From: RYN-133 sp036497285
GTDB lineage: Bacteria; Actinomycetota; Actinomycetes; Mycobacteriales; Jatrophihabitantaceae
Direction: 5' to 3'
Length of the DNA: 61,817 bases
Assembly: GCA_036497285.1 (NCBI GenBank)
Contig: DASXJR010000042.1
Span: forward strand, 1 to 61,817
Below the pieces are notes generated by a model. The model had not been told where the DNA came from. It made no database searches and saw nothing but the letters and a program-made list of their open reading frames with translations. A program made the translations under genes and the position numbers. This document shows, piece after piece, positions 24,652 to 33,915 of this stretch (position 1 is its first letter; the number at the start of each line of letters is the position of its first letter).

Positions 24652-26109
24652 ATGCCCCTGCTCAGCCGCTCCGTCACGACGCGCGCTGCTCTCGGCACGA
24701 TTGCCGTGTTGATCAGTTTCTGTGACGTCGCCTGTGTCGCGACCAGCGAGCCGCAGGCGGGCCGGGTGGGCCGAGCAGTGGACCCGATCCGAACAACCGC
24801 AGTCCCGGCAGTTGTCGACCCGCCCACCCGCAGCCCCCGAAGCGACCCGACCCGCCCGACCCGCACAAGCCGCCAGCGTCGTCAGCGTCGACCTCGTAGA
24901 CACCTGCCGAATCACGTGATCTTCCGCACCCCGCAGTATTTCCCCGCAATCGTCGGCGACAACTTCTTCAACACGGTCGGACCCGGCGGCGGCATCGTCG
25001 TCACCAGCAACGACTCGGCCGGCGCGCATGGTGCCTGCACGAACCGCGGCGGCGACATCGTGATCCTGCACGGCAACGGACGCGGTCCCGGGCGGCTGAG
25101 AATCAGGACCCGCAACTGCATGACCAGCTACGGCGTGCCGGGCGGCGGCCTGAGTCCCGACGGTTGCTCATGGAAGAGCGGCGGTATCACCCGGGTCGGC
25201 CGAACGATCTACCTCGCCGTCGCCCGTCAATTGCGAGCGTGTTCGAAAGGCGCGCAGCAGCACGGGATCCAGCCGTCCTTCAACGCCAGCATCGTGAAAT
25301 CGGTCGACGGCGGGCTGACCTGGCGGAACTCGTGGGGCATGGTCAGCCGGGACGGCGCGGCGCCACCGTTCGACGACGCCACAGGGCATTACCGGGCGAT
25401 GTTCCCGGGCCGGAGCTTCTCAGCGCCGTTCTTCATCCAGTACGGACCGGGCAACACGCATACCGTCGACGGTGCCAACCGGTACCTGTACGCCGTCTCC
25501 ACCGATGGCTACGCGTACAACGGCAGCTACCTCCGCCTGGCCCGAGTGCGGATCGGCAAAGTGCAACACCGCAGCGCCTGGCAGTTCTATCACGGCGCTG
25601 TGGGCGGGGCCGGTCGGCAGTGGGGTCACCGGGTGAGACGTGCCACCCGAGTGCTGCGGGCACCGCACAGCCTGAGTCAGCCGGCGATCCAGTACATACC
25701 GGCGCTGCGGCGGTACGTACTGATGACCTTCTACTACCCGAACGCGCACCGCGACTTCCCGCGGCCACGCCAGACGTCCCGCACGAACCTCCGGATCTAC
25801 ACCGCACCCAAACCGTGGGGACCCTGGACCAAGGTCTTGGAGCGTCACTCGACGCGCGCGCTCTGGTGCAGCGCGCGTCCGTGTCGACTCAACCGGCACG
25901 GGGGCAAGATCTTGCACGTAGGTAGGCCGCGCGACCAACTCGGCCTCTACGACACGGCGCTGGTGCAGAAATACGTCTTCACCCGCTCGCTGCGCGGCCA
26001 AGCCGTCTTTACGTCCGGGGACTTCAAGAACAAGCGGCGTTACAGGGGCGAGGATCTGTACCGGCTGCACGCCATACCGATCGACCTGAGATCCCTGCTG
26101 CGCCGTTGA
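24652..26109 (+). CDS. Secreted Arg-rich protein, predicted beta-propeller
   Basis: A 485-residue exported protein. A signal-like N-terminus (MPLLSRSVTTRAALGTIAVL then ISFCDVACVA) is followed by a Pro/Arg/Thr-rich linker (about 45-90) and a beta-rich domain with Trp/Tyr/Gly repeats and one Asp-box-like SVDGGLTW. It looks like a five- or six-bladed glycosidase/sialidase-like propeller, but no catalytic set is recognisable. The start is uncertain: ATG 24586 would add 22 Arg-rich residues. It is very basic compared with its neighbours. Divergent from the DUF3516 helicase. Confidence 0.65.
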   Translation: MPLLSRSVTTRAALGTIAVLISFCDVACVATSEPQAGRVGRAVDPIRTTAVPAVVDPPTRSPRSDPTRPTRTSRQRRQRRPRRHLPNHVIFRTPQYFPAIVGDNFFNTVGPGGGIVVTSNDSAGAHGACTNRGGDIVILHGNGRGPGRLRIRTRNCMTSYGVPGGGLSPDGCSWKSGGITRVGRTIYLAVARQLRACSKGAQQHGIQPSFNASIVKSVDGGLTWRNSWGMVSRDGAAPPFDDATGHYRAMFPGRSFSAPFFIQYGPGNTHTVDGANRYLYAVSTDGYAYNGSYLRLARVRIGKVQHRSAWQFYHGAVGGAGRQWGHRVRRATRVLRAPHSLSQPAIQYIPALRRYVLMTFYYPNAHRDFPRPRQTSRTNLRIYTAPKPWGPWTKVLERHSTRALWCSARPCRLNRHGGKILHVGRPRDQLGLYDTALVQKYVFTRSLRGQAVFTSGDFKNKRRYRGEDLYRLHAIPIDLRSLLRR

Positions 26110-26310
26110 CCGCATCCCCCGAGCCGGGTGATGTGTCCAGCCGGGCGGCGCTAGAGGCTAGGCCCGCCTCGGCGTGCGATTCCGAGGTGTCTGGTTGCCT
26201 CATACGACCCCGTCGCAAGGGACCTGGTCAGGCATGAACGAGCGTTGTCCTACAAGCTGGCTGCGGCGGGCCGAAAAGTCCTCGGGCCGAGTTCCGGCGA
26301 GGTCCACGTC

Positions 26311-27639
26311 GTGACCGCGCCACGGGCGGAGCCCGTCGAGAAGCCGGTCACCCAGAGTCGGGACTTCTGGGTCCTGCTGGCTTACGCGGTAGTACTCGGC
26401 GTGTTCGGTGCGTTCGCCGGACTGATCTTCGTCGGAGCGATCACGCTGGGCGGCAAGTGGTACACCGATTCCCACCCCGACTGGTTCGGCGGGCACTGGT
26501 GGTGGGTGGCTGTCTCCGCGGCGGCGGGCATCGCGGTCGGCCTGGTGCGCCGCCTGATGCGGCTCCCCTGGAAAACTCCCGGCCTGTTCGACGACCTGGG
26601 AACGGAGCGGGTCGACACAAGGTTGGTGCCGGGGATCGCCGCCGTCTCTGTGGTGTCACTGATCGGAGGAGCCAGCCTCGGCCCGGAGAAGGCTCTGGGG
26701 TCGATGGGTGGCGGGCTGGGCAGCTGGATCGCGCAGCGAAGACGGCTCAAGACAGAGGACGCGCAGGTGAACACCCTGGCCGGATTCGCGGGCGCCTACG
26801 GCGGCTTGTTCTCAAGCACCGTGATCGTGGTGATGCTGATCATGGAGGTCGCTCGCCCGGGCGGGCAGCGATTCGCCAAAGCCCTCGCCGCGCAGATCGT
26901 CGCATCGAGCCTCTCGTTCGGCATCTACTTTGCCATCGCCGGCTCGGTATTTTTGGACTACTTCCGGGTGCCGCACTACAAGTTCGAGGACTGGCAACTA
27001 TTCGCCGCGGTCCCTCTCGGCCTCTTCGCGGCCGTGGTGGTGACGTTGCTGGTCGGATTCACGTTGGGGGCGGCTCGGCTGTTCGGTCGGCTGAAGGTCC
27101 CGGACATCGCCAAGTCAGCGCTGGGCGGGGTGATCTTCGGTGTAGTCGGCGTGGCGCTGCCGCTGACCATGTTCAGCGGCGGCGACCAGCTCAAGACCCT
27201 GCTCCGCGACGCGGGGACCCTCGGCCTCGGGCTGCTCGTCGTCACGCTCATCGCCAAGATGCTTACCTTCGGCGTCAGCCAGGGCAGCGGCTTCGTAGGT
27301 GGACCGATCTTTCCATCGCTTTTCATCGGCGGAACGTCCGGCGTCATCGTCCATCAAGTGATCCACGGCGTGCCTCTCGGATTGGCGTTCACCTGTTTGC
27401 TGGCCGCCATCCCCGGTGCGCTGGCGGCAGCCCCGTTCGCCATGGTCCTGATGGCCGCGTTCCTTACCCAGGTCGGGGCCTTGCAGACCGCGCCCATACT
27501 CATCGCCGTCGTCACCGCCTTCCTGAGCATGGAAGGCGTGAAGTACGTCCTGGCGGGCCGGAAGCAGGCTCGCGCATCCGCGGCACAACAACGCCGCGCC
27601 CCCGATCCCGAGGTGTCGCACCCGCCGGCGATCAACTGA
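26311..27639 (+). CDS. CLC-family chloride channel or H+/Cl- antiporter
   Basis: A 442-residue membrane protein with about ten helices. CLC signatures are present: GGASLGPEKALGS (position of the gating-Glu motif, Glu retained) and GFVGGPIFPSLFIGG in the second half. The usual Ser of GSGIP is not evident. CLC proteins move chloride or fluoride, often coupled to protons. The GTG at 26311 was preferred because GAGG (26299-26302) is eight bases upstream; a TTG at 26245 would add an unlikely N-terminus. It converges on the phosphatase gene with nine bases between stops. Confidence 0.9.
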   Translation: MTAPRAEPVEKPVTQSRDFWVLLAYAVVLGVFGAFAGLIFVGAITLGGKWYTDSHPDWFGGHWWWVAVSAAAGIAVGLVRRLMRLPWKTPGLFDDLGTERVDTRLVPGIAAVSVVSLIGGASLGPEKALGSMGGGLGSWIAQRRRLKTEDAQVNTLAGFAGAYGGLFSSTVIVVMLIMEVARPGGQRFAKALAAQIVASSLSFGIYFAIAGSVFLDYFRVPHYKFEDWQLFAAVPLGLFAAVVVTLLVGFTLGAARLFGRLKVPDIAKSALGGVIFGVVGVALPLTMFSGGDQLKTLLRDAGTLGLGLLVVTLIAKMLTFGVSQGSGFVGGPIFPSLFIGGTSGVIVHQVIHGVPLGLAFTCLLAAIPGALAAAPFAMVLMAAFLTQVGALQTAPILIAVVTAFLSMEGVKYVLAGRKQARASAAQQRRAPDPEVSHPPAIN

Positions 27640-27648
27640 GGACAGCGT

Positions 27649-28917
27649 TCAGGGCAGGATCGACGACCGGTCCGCGCGCCATTCGAGTAGGAGCAGTGTG
27701 GCGTCGTCGTTCAGCTGCGCCTGCTGATGTTCGAGCAGCGCCCGTACAACTCGTCGCATCGTTTCGGGGACCGGAAGTCCGGCAGCGAGGTTTCGGGTGA
27801 GCAGGTCTGCGAGGCGCTGCTCGCCGAAGAATTCGCCATCCGGCGAGCGGGCCTCGGTAACGCCGTCGGTATAGATCAGCACTTGATCCCCGGGCTCGAG
27901 CCGTTCCTGGCAGACCGAGACCTCCGACCGCCGCGCGCCCTTGGGCAGACGCAGCCCGAGCGGGGGGACCGGCGGGCAGATGAGGGACTTGACCAACCGG
28001 TTGTCACGCAGCAGCAACGGGTGCGGATGGCCGGCGTTCACCCACGACAGCACACCGGTTTCCGTGTCGAGGTCGACAAGCGCGCCGGTTGTGAACGCGG
28101 CGCCCCCGAACGCGCTCAGTAGCGCGTCGTGGACCGCAGTGGTCGTTGCGAGCAGGCCGAAACCGGACCGCCGCGCATTGCGGTATGCGGCGACGGCCAC
28201 CGTGGCCAGCTGGCTGCTGTTCAGCCCATGGCCCATCCCGTCGAACACAGCCGCACAGGCGTGCCCGATATCCACGGCGTAGTCGAGCGTGTCACCGGCG
28301 ACCTCGTACGCCGGCTCAAGCGCACCGGCGACAGTCACCCCTCCGCCCGCGAAGCTCAGCGGCGGCAGCAAGGACCATTGCAGCTCGGCCGCCAGCCCCA
28401 TCTCGGCCCGCCGACGCAAGCGCACGATCGTGTCGGAGTACGCCGTTTTGGTGACCAATAGCTCGGCGAACAGCGCTGCGAGCCGCCGAAGCCGGCTCCC
28501 GAGCAGCCCTTCGAGGCCGCCCACCTGTACTTCGTCGAGCGAGACCGCCAACACGCCCAGGCGCTCTGTGCCATCGATCAAGGGGAGCCATACCCGCGTT
28601 GCCCCATTGGTGGTCGGCTGGCTCAGCACCTCGACGAGCTGGTAGGCGCGCCCGGCGACTGTCGCGTCAATCCCGAGCGGCTCCACCGACAGGTCCGAGC
28701 CACTTCGACGACTTTCGACGAACGGCACCAACGTGTTCTGCTGCAGATCGGCGAGATAGGCCTGCGCATCGGCCGCACCAAGCATTGCGGCGCTCTCCCA
28801 GATCAGCCGGGGTAGATCGAAAGCGGCCGCCATGTGCGCCGAAGCCAACAGGTGATCGAACGCCTGCTCGGCCACGCTCACCGCATCGACGGGAGCCTCA
28901 CCATCCACCTCCGGCAC
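27649..28917 (-). CDS. SpoIIE-type PP2C serine phosphatase with GAF-like sensor
   Basis: A 422-residue protein. The N-terminal half (about 20-160) is GAF-like; the C-terminal half is a PPM phosphatase with GDTLDY (208-213), DGMGHG (226-231), VNAGHPHP, YTDGVTEA and NDDATLLLLEW. The Asp residues that bind Mn/Mg are kept. Such enzymes usually dephosphorylate anti-sigma antagonists (RsbV-like) in stress-sigma switches. No RsbW/RsbV gene is adjacent. GTG start at 28917. The first metal motif is atypical (GDTLDY for GGDFYD). Confidence 0.85.
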   Translation of the reverse strand: MPEVDGEAPVDAVSVAEQAFDHLLASAHMAAAFDLPRLIWESAAMLGAADAQAYLADLQQNTLVPFVESRRSGSDLSVEPLGIDATVAGRAYQLVEVLSQPTTNGATRVWLPLIDGTERLGVLAVSLDEVQVGGLEGLLGSRLRRLAALFAELLVTKTAYSDTIVRLRRRAEMGLAAELQWSLLPPLSFAGGGVTVAGALEPAYEVAGDTLDYAVDIGHACAAVFDGMGHGLNSSQLATVAVAAYRNARRSGFGLLATTTAVHDALLSAFGGAAFTTGALVDLDTETGVLSWVNAGHPHPLLLRDNRLVKSLICPPVPPLGLRLPKGARRSEVSVCQERLEPGDQVLIYTDGVTEARSPDGEFFGEQRLADLLTRNLAAGLPVPETMRRVVRALLEHQQAQLNDDATLLLLEWRADRSSILP

Positions 28918-28968
28918 AGTACCCCCGCACCACGAACAGGTAGTTCATGCCGACCAGGCAGTTGTCAG

Positions 28969-30369
28969 TCATCGCGTTGGTTGCGGTAGACCTTTGCGTC
29001 CGCGAGCGACGGCATCGATCAACGCCGCGTGGTCGGCCTGATTCGTGTCGGCGTAGCGCGCTGCGAAGCTGACGATCGCGTCATCCCATTGCGTGCCCTT
29101 CCCGAGGTACCCGGAGATCTGAACTGCGTCGCCGGTGCGTGCGTGTGACCGGGCGAGGATCCATCCGCAGAGTTGGCTGTACCGCGCGAGTGCTCGCGGC
29201 TTCATCAGGAGTGGGTCGGATTTGCCTTTGGCGTCCCACAGTTGCCGGACGTAGTAGTGGTTGCCGCTTTCCGGCCCGGACGCCCAGCCCAAGAACACGT
29301 CGCCCGCGGCTTGGATCAAACGCTGACCGACCACGACGCGTCGACCGTGCTGGTCGAACTGCGAGGCACCGACGTGCCGCTCGAGCACGGACTGCACGGC
29401 CTGCTTGGCCTGCAGCACGAGCAGGTCGCCGGCGGGGTCATCACGGCCTTCGAACAGCCCGACCCAGCAACGGGTCCCGACGCTGCCGACGCCGACGACC
29501 TTGCGCGCGACATCGAGCAGCCGGTAGCGGTCGAACATCAGCCGACGGTCGTCGCTGAGCGTCGCCCGGTACGACTCGATCAACCCGTGTACCTCGTCGA
29601 GCTCGTGCGCGGTGCGAGTCAGGCTGACGGTCAGCGGCGGGTCCTCGACGAAGGCGCGACGACCGTTAGCGACCGTGGTCAGCTTTGCAACGGCGCGCAT
29701 GTGATCCTTGCGCCGCGCCCGCCGCACGTCGCGGCGTACCTCGGCCCGGTACTGCGTCGGGAGCTTGTCGATCACCTGCTTGATCTCGGTCCGCTCGTAG
29801 AACAAGTCGAGTGTGGTCCAGGTGGCGTACTCGGCGAGTCGGCGCCGGTACGAGCGCGCCGCGGCACGGACCACGGCGTCACCGTCCTCAGCGTTCCAAC
29901 CGCGCTGATTCGTCAACACCCGCAGGCTCGCGCACAGCCGCGCGACGTCCCACTCCCACGGGCCGGGCGCGGTTTCGTCGAAGTCGTTGATGTCGAAGAC
30001 CAGGTTGCGTTCCGGGCTCGCGAAGAACCGGAAGTTGTTCACGTGCGCGTCGCCGCACGCCTGCACGCGGATTCCGGTGTTCGGCACGGTGGCCAGGTCG
30101 GCGGCCATCACAGCAGCCGCGCCGCGTAGGAACGCGAACGGTGACTCACTCATCCGCGCGTATCGGAGCGGCGCGAGTTCTGGAACCCGCTGCGCGGTCT
30201 GCGCCGCCAGGATCTCGCCGGGGTCCTCTCGGTCTGCGGTCGGCAACCATTCGCCCAGGCTGTCGCGGGGCACCGATTCCCGAAGCGCACGTCCGAACGC
30301 GGTGCGCGCGGCAGGCGAGTGTGACACCACCGCCGAAACATAGTTCGGCACGCCTGCGGCGCGGATCAT
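28969..30369 (-). CDS. DUF2252 family protein (kinase-like fold)
   Basis: A 466-residue cytoplasmic protein matching DUF2252 throughout: CGDAHVNNF and VFDINDFDETAPGPWEWD (catalytic-loop- and DFD-like motifs of a phosphotransferase fold), then RDDPAGDLLVLQAKQA and GNHYYVRQLWDAKGK. The substrate of this family is unknown. ATG at 30369; no strong SD is visible. The longer upstream reading runs through the divergent pseudogene region. It precedes the phosphatase gene on the same strand by about 50 bases, so the two may be co-transcribed. Confidence 0.85.
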   Translation of the reverse strand: MIRAAGVPNYVSAVVSHSPAARTAFGRALRESVPRDSLGEWLPTADREDPGEILAAQTAQRVPELAPLRYARMSESPFAFLRGAAAVMAADLATVPNTGIRVQACGDAHVNNFRFFASPERNLVFDINDFDETAPGPWEWDVARLCASLRVLTNQRGWNAEDGDAVVRAAARSYRRRLAEYATWTTLDLFYERTEIKQVIDKLPTQYRAEVRRDVRRARRKDHMRAVAKLTTVANGRRAFVEDPPLTVSLTRTAHELDEVHGLIESYRATLSDDRRLMFDRYRLLDVARKVVGVGSVGTRCWVGLFEGRDDPAGDLLVLQAKQAVQSVLERHVGASQFDQHGRRVVVGQRLIQAAGDVFLGWASGPESGNHYYVRQLWDAKGKSDPLLMKPRALARYSQLCGWILARSHARTGDAVQISGYLGKGTQWDDAIVSFAARYADTNQADHAALIDAVARGRKGLPQPTR

Positions 30370-30543
30370 CCGCTCATGATGAGCACCTCGAAAGCACGTG
30401 GTCGCCCGCGAAAACCAGGGTTGAATGCCGGTTCCAGGGAGTCGATCAAGGCCGAGGATGACAACTATGACGACGTATCTGGGCAGCGGCGACGTGAGCA
30501 GCCACAACGCGGCCGAGGCGCTGAACGAGGCGATGCAAACGCG

Positions 30544-31409
30544 GTGACCACCGCGGTGATCGGCGCCACCGGCCGCGTCGGCAGCGAGATCGTCCGCGGC
30601 GTACTCGCCCGCGGCGATGCGGTCACCGCGCTCGTTCGCGACCCGGGCAAAGCCCGCCGTGCCTTCGCCGACCCCGGCGGCCTGGACATCCGTCCCACGC
30701 GCCTTTCCGACCCACGCGATCTTGCCGAGGCACTTGACGGGATCCGCGCGGTGTTCATCGCGACGGGATCCGTCGGGATCGAGGGCGTCTTGCAACGGAT
30801 TGTGATCAACGCTGCCGCCGGATCGCCTCGATCGAGCAGATCACCCGCCTGTCGGTACTCAACACCTCGGCTGACTCACTGGGGATCAACCAGCGAGCCC
30901 ACGACAGCATCGACCAGTTCGCCTGCTCGACCGCGGTGCCGTACTCGACGATCCGACCCGCGATCTTCTCGGCGTCGCTGCTCGCCGCGGCGCACGAGGT
31001 GCGCGCCTCGCGCACCTGGACCGGCCTCGCCGGCTGCGGCCGGATGGCCTTGATCGACCATCGCGACGTGGCCGAGGCCGGGCTGCGTGTGCTCACCGAC
31101 CCGGCGCTCTGGGGCGCGCACCACAACCTGACGGGGCCCGCTCTCATGACGTGGCCCGAGGCGGTCGAGCTGCTTTCGGCCGAACTCGGCGAGCCCGTCA
31201 CCTTCCGGGTCGCGGTCGAGGGGGAGTTCCTCGAGCGCCTCACCGGGGCCGGGGTACCAGCTGGGACCGCTGAGCTGCTCATCACGCGCGAGTGGGCGAT
31301 CCTCGCGGGCGAGAACGACTACACAACCGGCACTTTCGAGCAGATCACCGGCCACCCGCCGCGCCCGGTCGCCGAGTTCCTTCACGACTTCCGCGCGGAA
31401 TTCGTCTGA
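30544..31409 (+). pseudogene. NmrA-like NAD(P)-binding protein gene, single-base frameshift
   Basis: The first frame from GTG 30544 encodes TTAVIGATGRVGSEIVRGVL, a dinucleotide-binding GxxGxxG start of an atypical SDR/NmrA protein, and continues to about VLQRIVINAAAG. Near 30815-30822 the similarity moves to another frame (IASIEQITRLSVLNTS and on) and runs to 31409, ending FLHDFRAEFV. One inserted base there would restore an about 289-residue protein. It is a pseudogene or an assembly error. Members bind NAD(P)H or FMN-free cofactors and act as reductases or redox sensors. Confidence 0.75.
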
Positions 31410-31430
31410 TTTCCGTGACAGGGGAGAGCC

Positions 31431-31586
31431 ATGAGCTCATCTTCGACCCCACCGTCGGCGCGCACAGCTCCGGACCGCGCGCCGACTGAAATAGCTGACG
31501 GCGCAGGGGTCCTGCTGGTCATCTATCCGCTGATCGATGTCGTCGGTGGTCACGGATGCGTAGGCTGTGCACATACATGCGCATAG
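31431..31586 (+). CDS. Small ORF, possible truncated membrane protein (51 residues)
   Basis: ATG at 31431 with GGGGAGAG three bases upstream. The first 22 residues are polar (MSSSSTPPSARTAPDR...), then a short hydrophobic stretch VLLVIYPLIDVVGG that resembles the DUF308-type membrane proteins of actinobacteria, and it stops soon after in GCVGCAHTCA. It looks like a gene that lost its main part by deletion, next to the frameshifted NmrA gene. A functional Cys-rich micropeptide is the alternative. Confidence 0.35.
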   Translation: MSSSSTPPSARTAPDRAPTEIADGAGVLLVIYPLIDVVGGHGCVGCAHTCA

Positions 31587-31605
31587 ACCCTGCGGGAGGC
31601 ATTCA

Positions 31606-32982
31606 ATGGGCCGGGCGAACGTCTATCTGCCGGATGACCTGGAACGCCGCGTGAAGGCTGCGCAGATTCCCATTTCGGAGGTCTGCCAGCGGGCGCTGCT
31701 CGCCGCGGTGGAGGCTGCCGAAAGCGGCGGCGGGCGCCTGGAAGGCGCGCTGCTCGAGCAGTTTCGACGGGGAGGCACGGCGGGGGAAGCGTGGGCCGGC
31801 ACCGCCGCGCCCGAACAGCTGCTGACGCTGCTGCGCGAGCAGCGGTTCGAGGAGATCCCCCCGAGCGTGCTGCCGGAGGACCTGTATGCGCTGACAGCGG
31901 ACCAGAGCCTGGCCTGGGAGGCGGGCTTCAGCCTCGCGGCGCGCGAGTCGGCGCGCCTGGTCATGGCGCAGGTCGGTCCCGCCGCCGAACCAAAAGCCTC
32001 GGCCGAAGACGCCTCGGTCCGGCTCGACAAGACGGGCGAGGAAGCGAGCGATGCCGGCGCCGACACGAGTGCCGACACCGACGGCGAGACGGGATCGGAC
32101 ACCGCATCCGCGCCGCGGCTCGGCGACGACGCCGGCGCCCGAATCGGCGCGACAGTCGACGGCGATCCGGTCTCGTTCGACCCGCATGCCGCGGTGCGGG
32201 CGGGCAAGAGCCCGCTGTTCGCAGTCCTGGGTCAGAGCGATCTGCGCGCCCGGCTGACGATCAGCCTGGCGCAGGACGCCGCCGCCCGGGGCACCGCCGT
32301 CGTGCTGCTGGATGTCTCCGGCCAGCTCAGCTCACGCGCCCGCGGGCTGGGCAAGAACGTGCGTGTGGTGCGACCGACCCGGCCCGCGATGCCGTCCTAC
32401 GAGGATCTGACCCACGGTGCCGTCGGCCTCGGCGGCCTGTTCGAGATGCTGTCCGGCGTCGCGGCCGGCAGTGGGCTGATGGACCTGTTCCGTACGCCCG
32501 GCGAGCAGCTGCCGCCGCCCGGGCACGTCACCATTCTCGATCTGGCCGGGGACGGCGGGCTGTCCAACGCAGTGGCGCTCGCGCACGCCGCGCAGCTGCT
32601 CGGCCAGCTCAACACGCCTGCCGATCACCCCCGGCTGGTGCAGATCGACCTGCCGAGCACGATGACTGTGCCACCGCCGCTCGCGGCCCGGCTCGGCCGG
32701 TTGTTCCGCACCGCACGCAAACGCAATACAGCACTGGGAGTGTCGGCTGACGGCGCCCAAGTAATCGCGGATCTGAGCGGTTCCGGATCGTTGCTGTCCA
32801 CGGTGCTCACGTTCGCGACCAGCAACCCCGTGGAGGCCGACCGGCTGCGCGACCTACTCGGATCCGAGGCGCCGATTCTGCTCAACCCGCCCGGCGCCGT
32901 CGCAACCGCCGACGAACCGACCTGGGTCGTCATGCGCGATCTTCACGGCCGGCTCGGCCAGGTCCGCCTCGACGCTTGGTGA
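31606..32982 (+). CDS. Ribbon-helix-helix domain fused to a conjugation-ATPase-like domain
   Basis: A 458-residue protein with an unusual layout. Residues 1-45 (MGRANVYLPDDLERRVKAAQ) are a ribbon-helix-helix DNA-binding domain as in antitoxins. A Glu/Asp/Ala-rich linker (about 125-180) follows. The remaining 270 residues resemble the C-terminal half of VirB4/TraC or HerA-like ATPases, ending EPTWVVMRDLHGRLGQVRLD. A clear Walker A is not visible (RAGKSPLFAVLG is the nearest), while a Walker B-like VTILDLAGD is present. It has GGGAGG before the ATG. No relaxase or T4SS genes are nearby. Function not known. Confidence 0.65.
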   Translation: MGRANVYLPDDLERRVKAAQIPISEVCQRALLAAVEAAESGGGRLEGALLEQFRRGGTAGEAWAGTAAPEQLLTLLREQRFEEIPPSVLPEDLYALTADQSLAWEAGFSLAARESARLVMAQVGPAAEPKASAEDASVRLDKTGEEASDAGADTSADTDGETGSDTASAPRLGDDAGARIGATVDGDPVSFDPHAAVRAGKSPLFAVLGQSDLRARLTISLAQDAAARGTAVVLLDVSGQLSSRARGLGKNVRVVRPTRPAMPSYEDLTHGAVGLGGLFEMLSGVAAGSGLMDLFRTPGEQLPPPGHVTILDLAGDGGLSNAVALAHAAQLLGQLNTPADHPRLVQIDLPSTMTVPPPLAARLGRLFRTARKRNTALGVSADGAQVIADLSGSGSLLSTVLTFATSNPVEADRLRDLLGSEAPILLNPPGAVATADEPTWVVMRDLHGRLGQVRLDAW

Positions 32983-33030
32983 CACTGGATCGACGCGGTC
33001 GAGACCTGATCAAGCGAGTTCCCGATTCCG

Positions 33031-33079
33031 GGTCAGGGCTGGGCAGCATTCGCGCTTGACCCTGACGCAAGGTCAGGGT
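33031..33079 (+). promoter_or_regulatory. MerR-type dyad operator/promoter of the ABC exporter
   Basis: Perfect inverted repeat ACCCTGAC (33059-33066), GCAAG, GTCAGGGT (33072-33079), overlapping a TTGACC -35 (33056-33061). A further half-site GGTCAGGG lies at 33031-33038. A dyad directly after TTGACC is typical of MerR/TipA-regulated promoters, and a MerR gene ends this operon. A -10 box at the expected 19-base spacing is not evident, which also fits MerR promoters needing activation. Confidence 0.65.
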
Positions 33080-33093
33080 TCCACGCTTGTCGC

Positions 33094-33906
33094 ATGACTA
33101 CGACACCAGCCATTCAGATCGCCGGGCTGACCAAGTCCTTCGGCGACCATTCCGTCCTGCGCGGCGTCGACCTCGACGTGGTGCGGGGCAGCATCTTCGC
33201 CCTATTGGGGTCCAACGGCGCGGGCAAGACCACGACCATCCGGATCCTGGCGACGCTGCTCGCCGCAGACGCGGGAACGGCCGTCATCGACGGCTTCGAC
33301 GTCGCCACTCAGCCGGCGCAAGTGCGCGAGTCGATCAGTCTGACCGGGCAGTTCGCCGCGGTGGACGGGGTCCTCACCGGGCGGGAGAACCTGCTGCTCG
33401 TGGCGAGGCTGCGCCACCTACCGGACTCGGGCCGTATCGCGGACGATCTGCTGGCGCGGTTCTCGCTGACCGACGCCGGCTCGCGTCCGGCATCGACCTA
33501 CTCCGGCGGCATGCGCCGACGCCTGGACATCGCGATGAGCCTCATCGGGAGCCCGCCGGTCATCTTCCTCGACGAGCCGACCGCAGGCCTCGATCCGCAG
33601 GCGCGCATCGCGGTGTGGCAGGCCGTCGACGAACTCTCCAGGGGAGGCACGACCGTCCTGCTCACCACCCAGTACCTGGAGGAGGCCGAGCAGCTCGCCG
33701 ACCGGATCGCGATCCTGCATGACGGACGAATCATCGCGCAGGGCAGCCTTGCCGAGCTCAAGGCGCTGCTGCCGCCCGTCGAGGTCGAGTACATCGAGAA
33801 GCAGCCGACGCTCGAGGAGATCTTCCTCGCCGTCATCGGCCACGACCCTGGCGCCACCACCGCACTGACCGACACGGCCGTCACACCGGCCGCAGACAGG
33901 ATCTGA
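33094..33906 (+). CDS. ABC exporter ATPase (DrrA-like)
   Basis: A 270-residue ABC ATPase: Walker A GSNGAGKTT, signature YSGGMRRRLDIAMSL, Walker B IFLDEPTAGLD, and the DrrA-type C-terminal PPVEVEYIEKQPTLEEIFLAV. It should power the ABC-2 permease encoded nine bases downstream. Members export antibiotics or other drugs, and lipids. The ATG at 33094 follows the dyad operator by 14 bases with no SD, so the message may be leaderless. Confidence 0.92.
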   Translation: MTTTPAIQIAGLTKSFGDHSVLRGVDLDVVRGSIFALLGSNGAGKTTTIRILATLLAADAGTAVIDGFDVATQPAQVRESISLTGQFAAVDGVLTGRENLLLVARLRHLPDSGRIADDLLARFSLTDAGSRPASTYSGGMRRRLDIAMSLIGSPPVIFLDEPTAGLDPQARIAVWQAVDELSRGGTTVLLTTQYLEEAEQLADRIAILHDGRIIAQGSLAELKALLPPVEVEYIEKQPTLEEIFLAVIGHDPGATTALTDTAVTPAADRI

Positions 33907-33915
33907 GGACCGACG

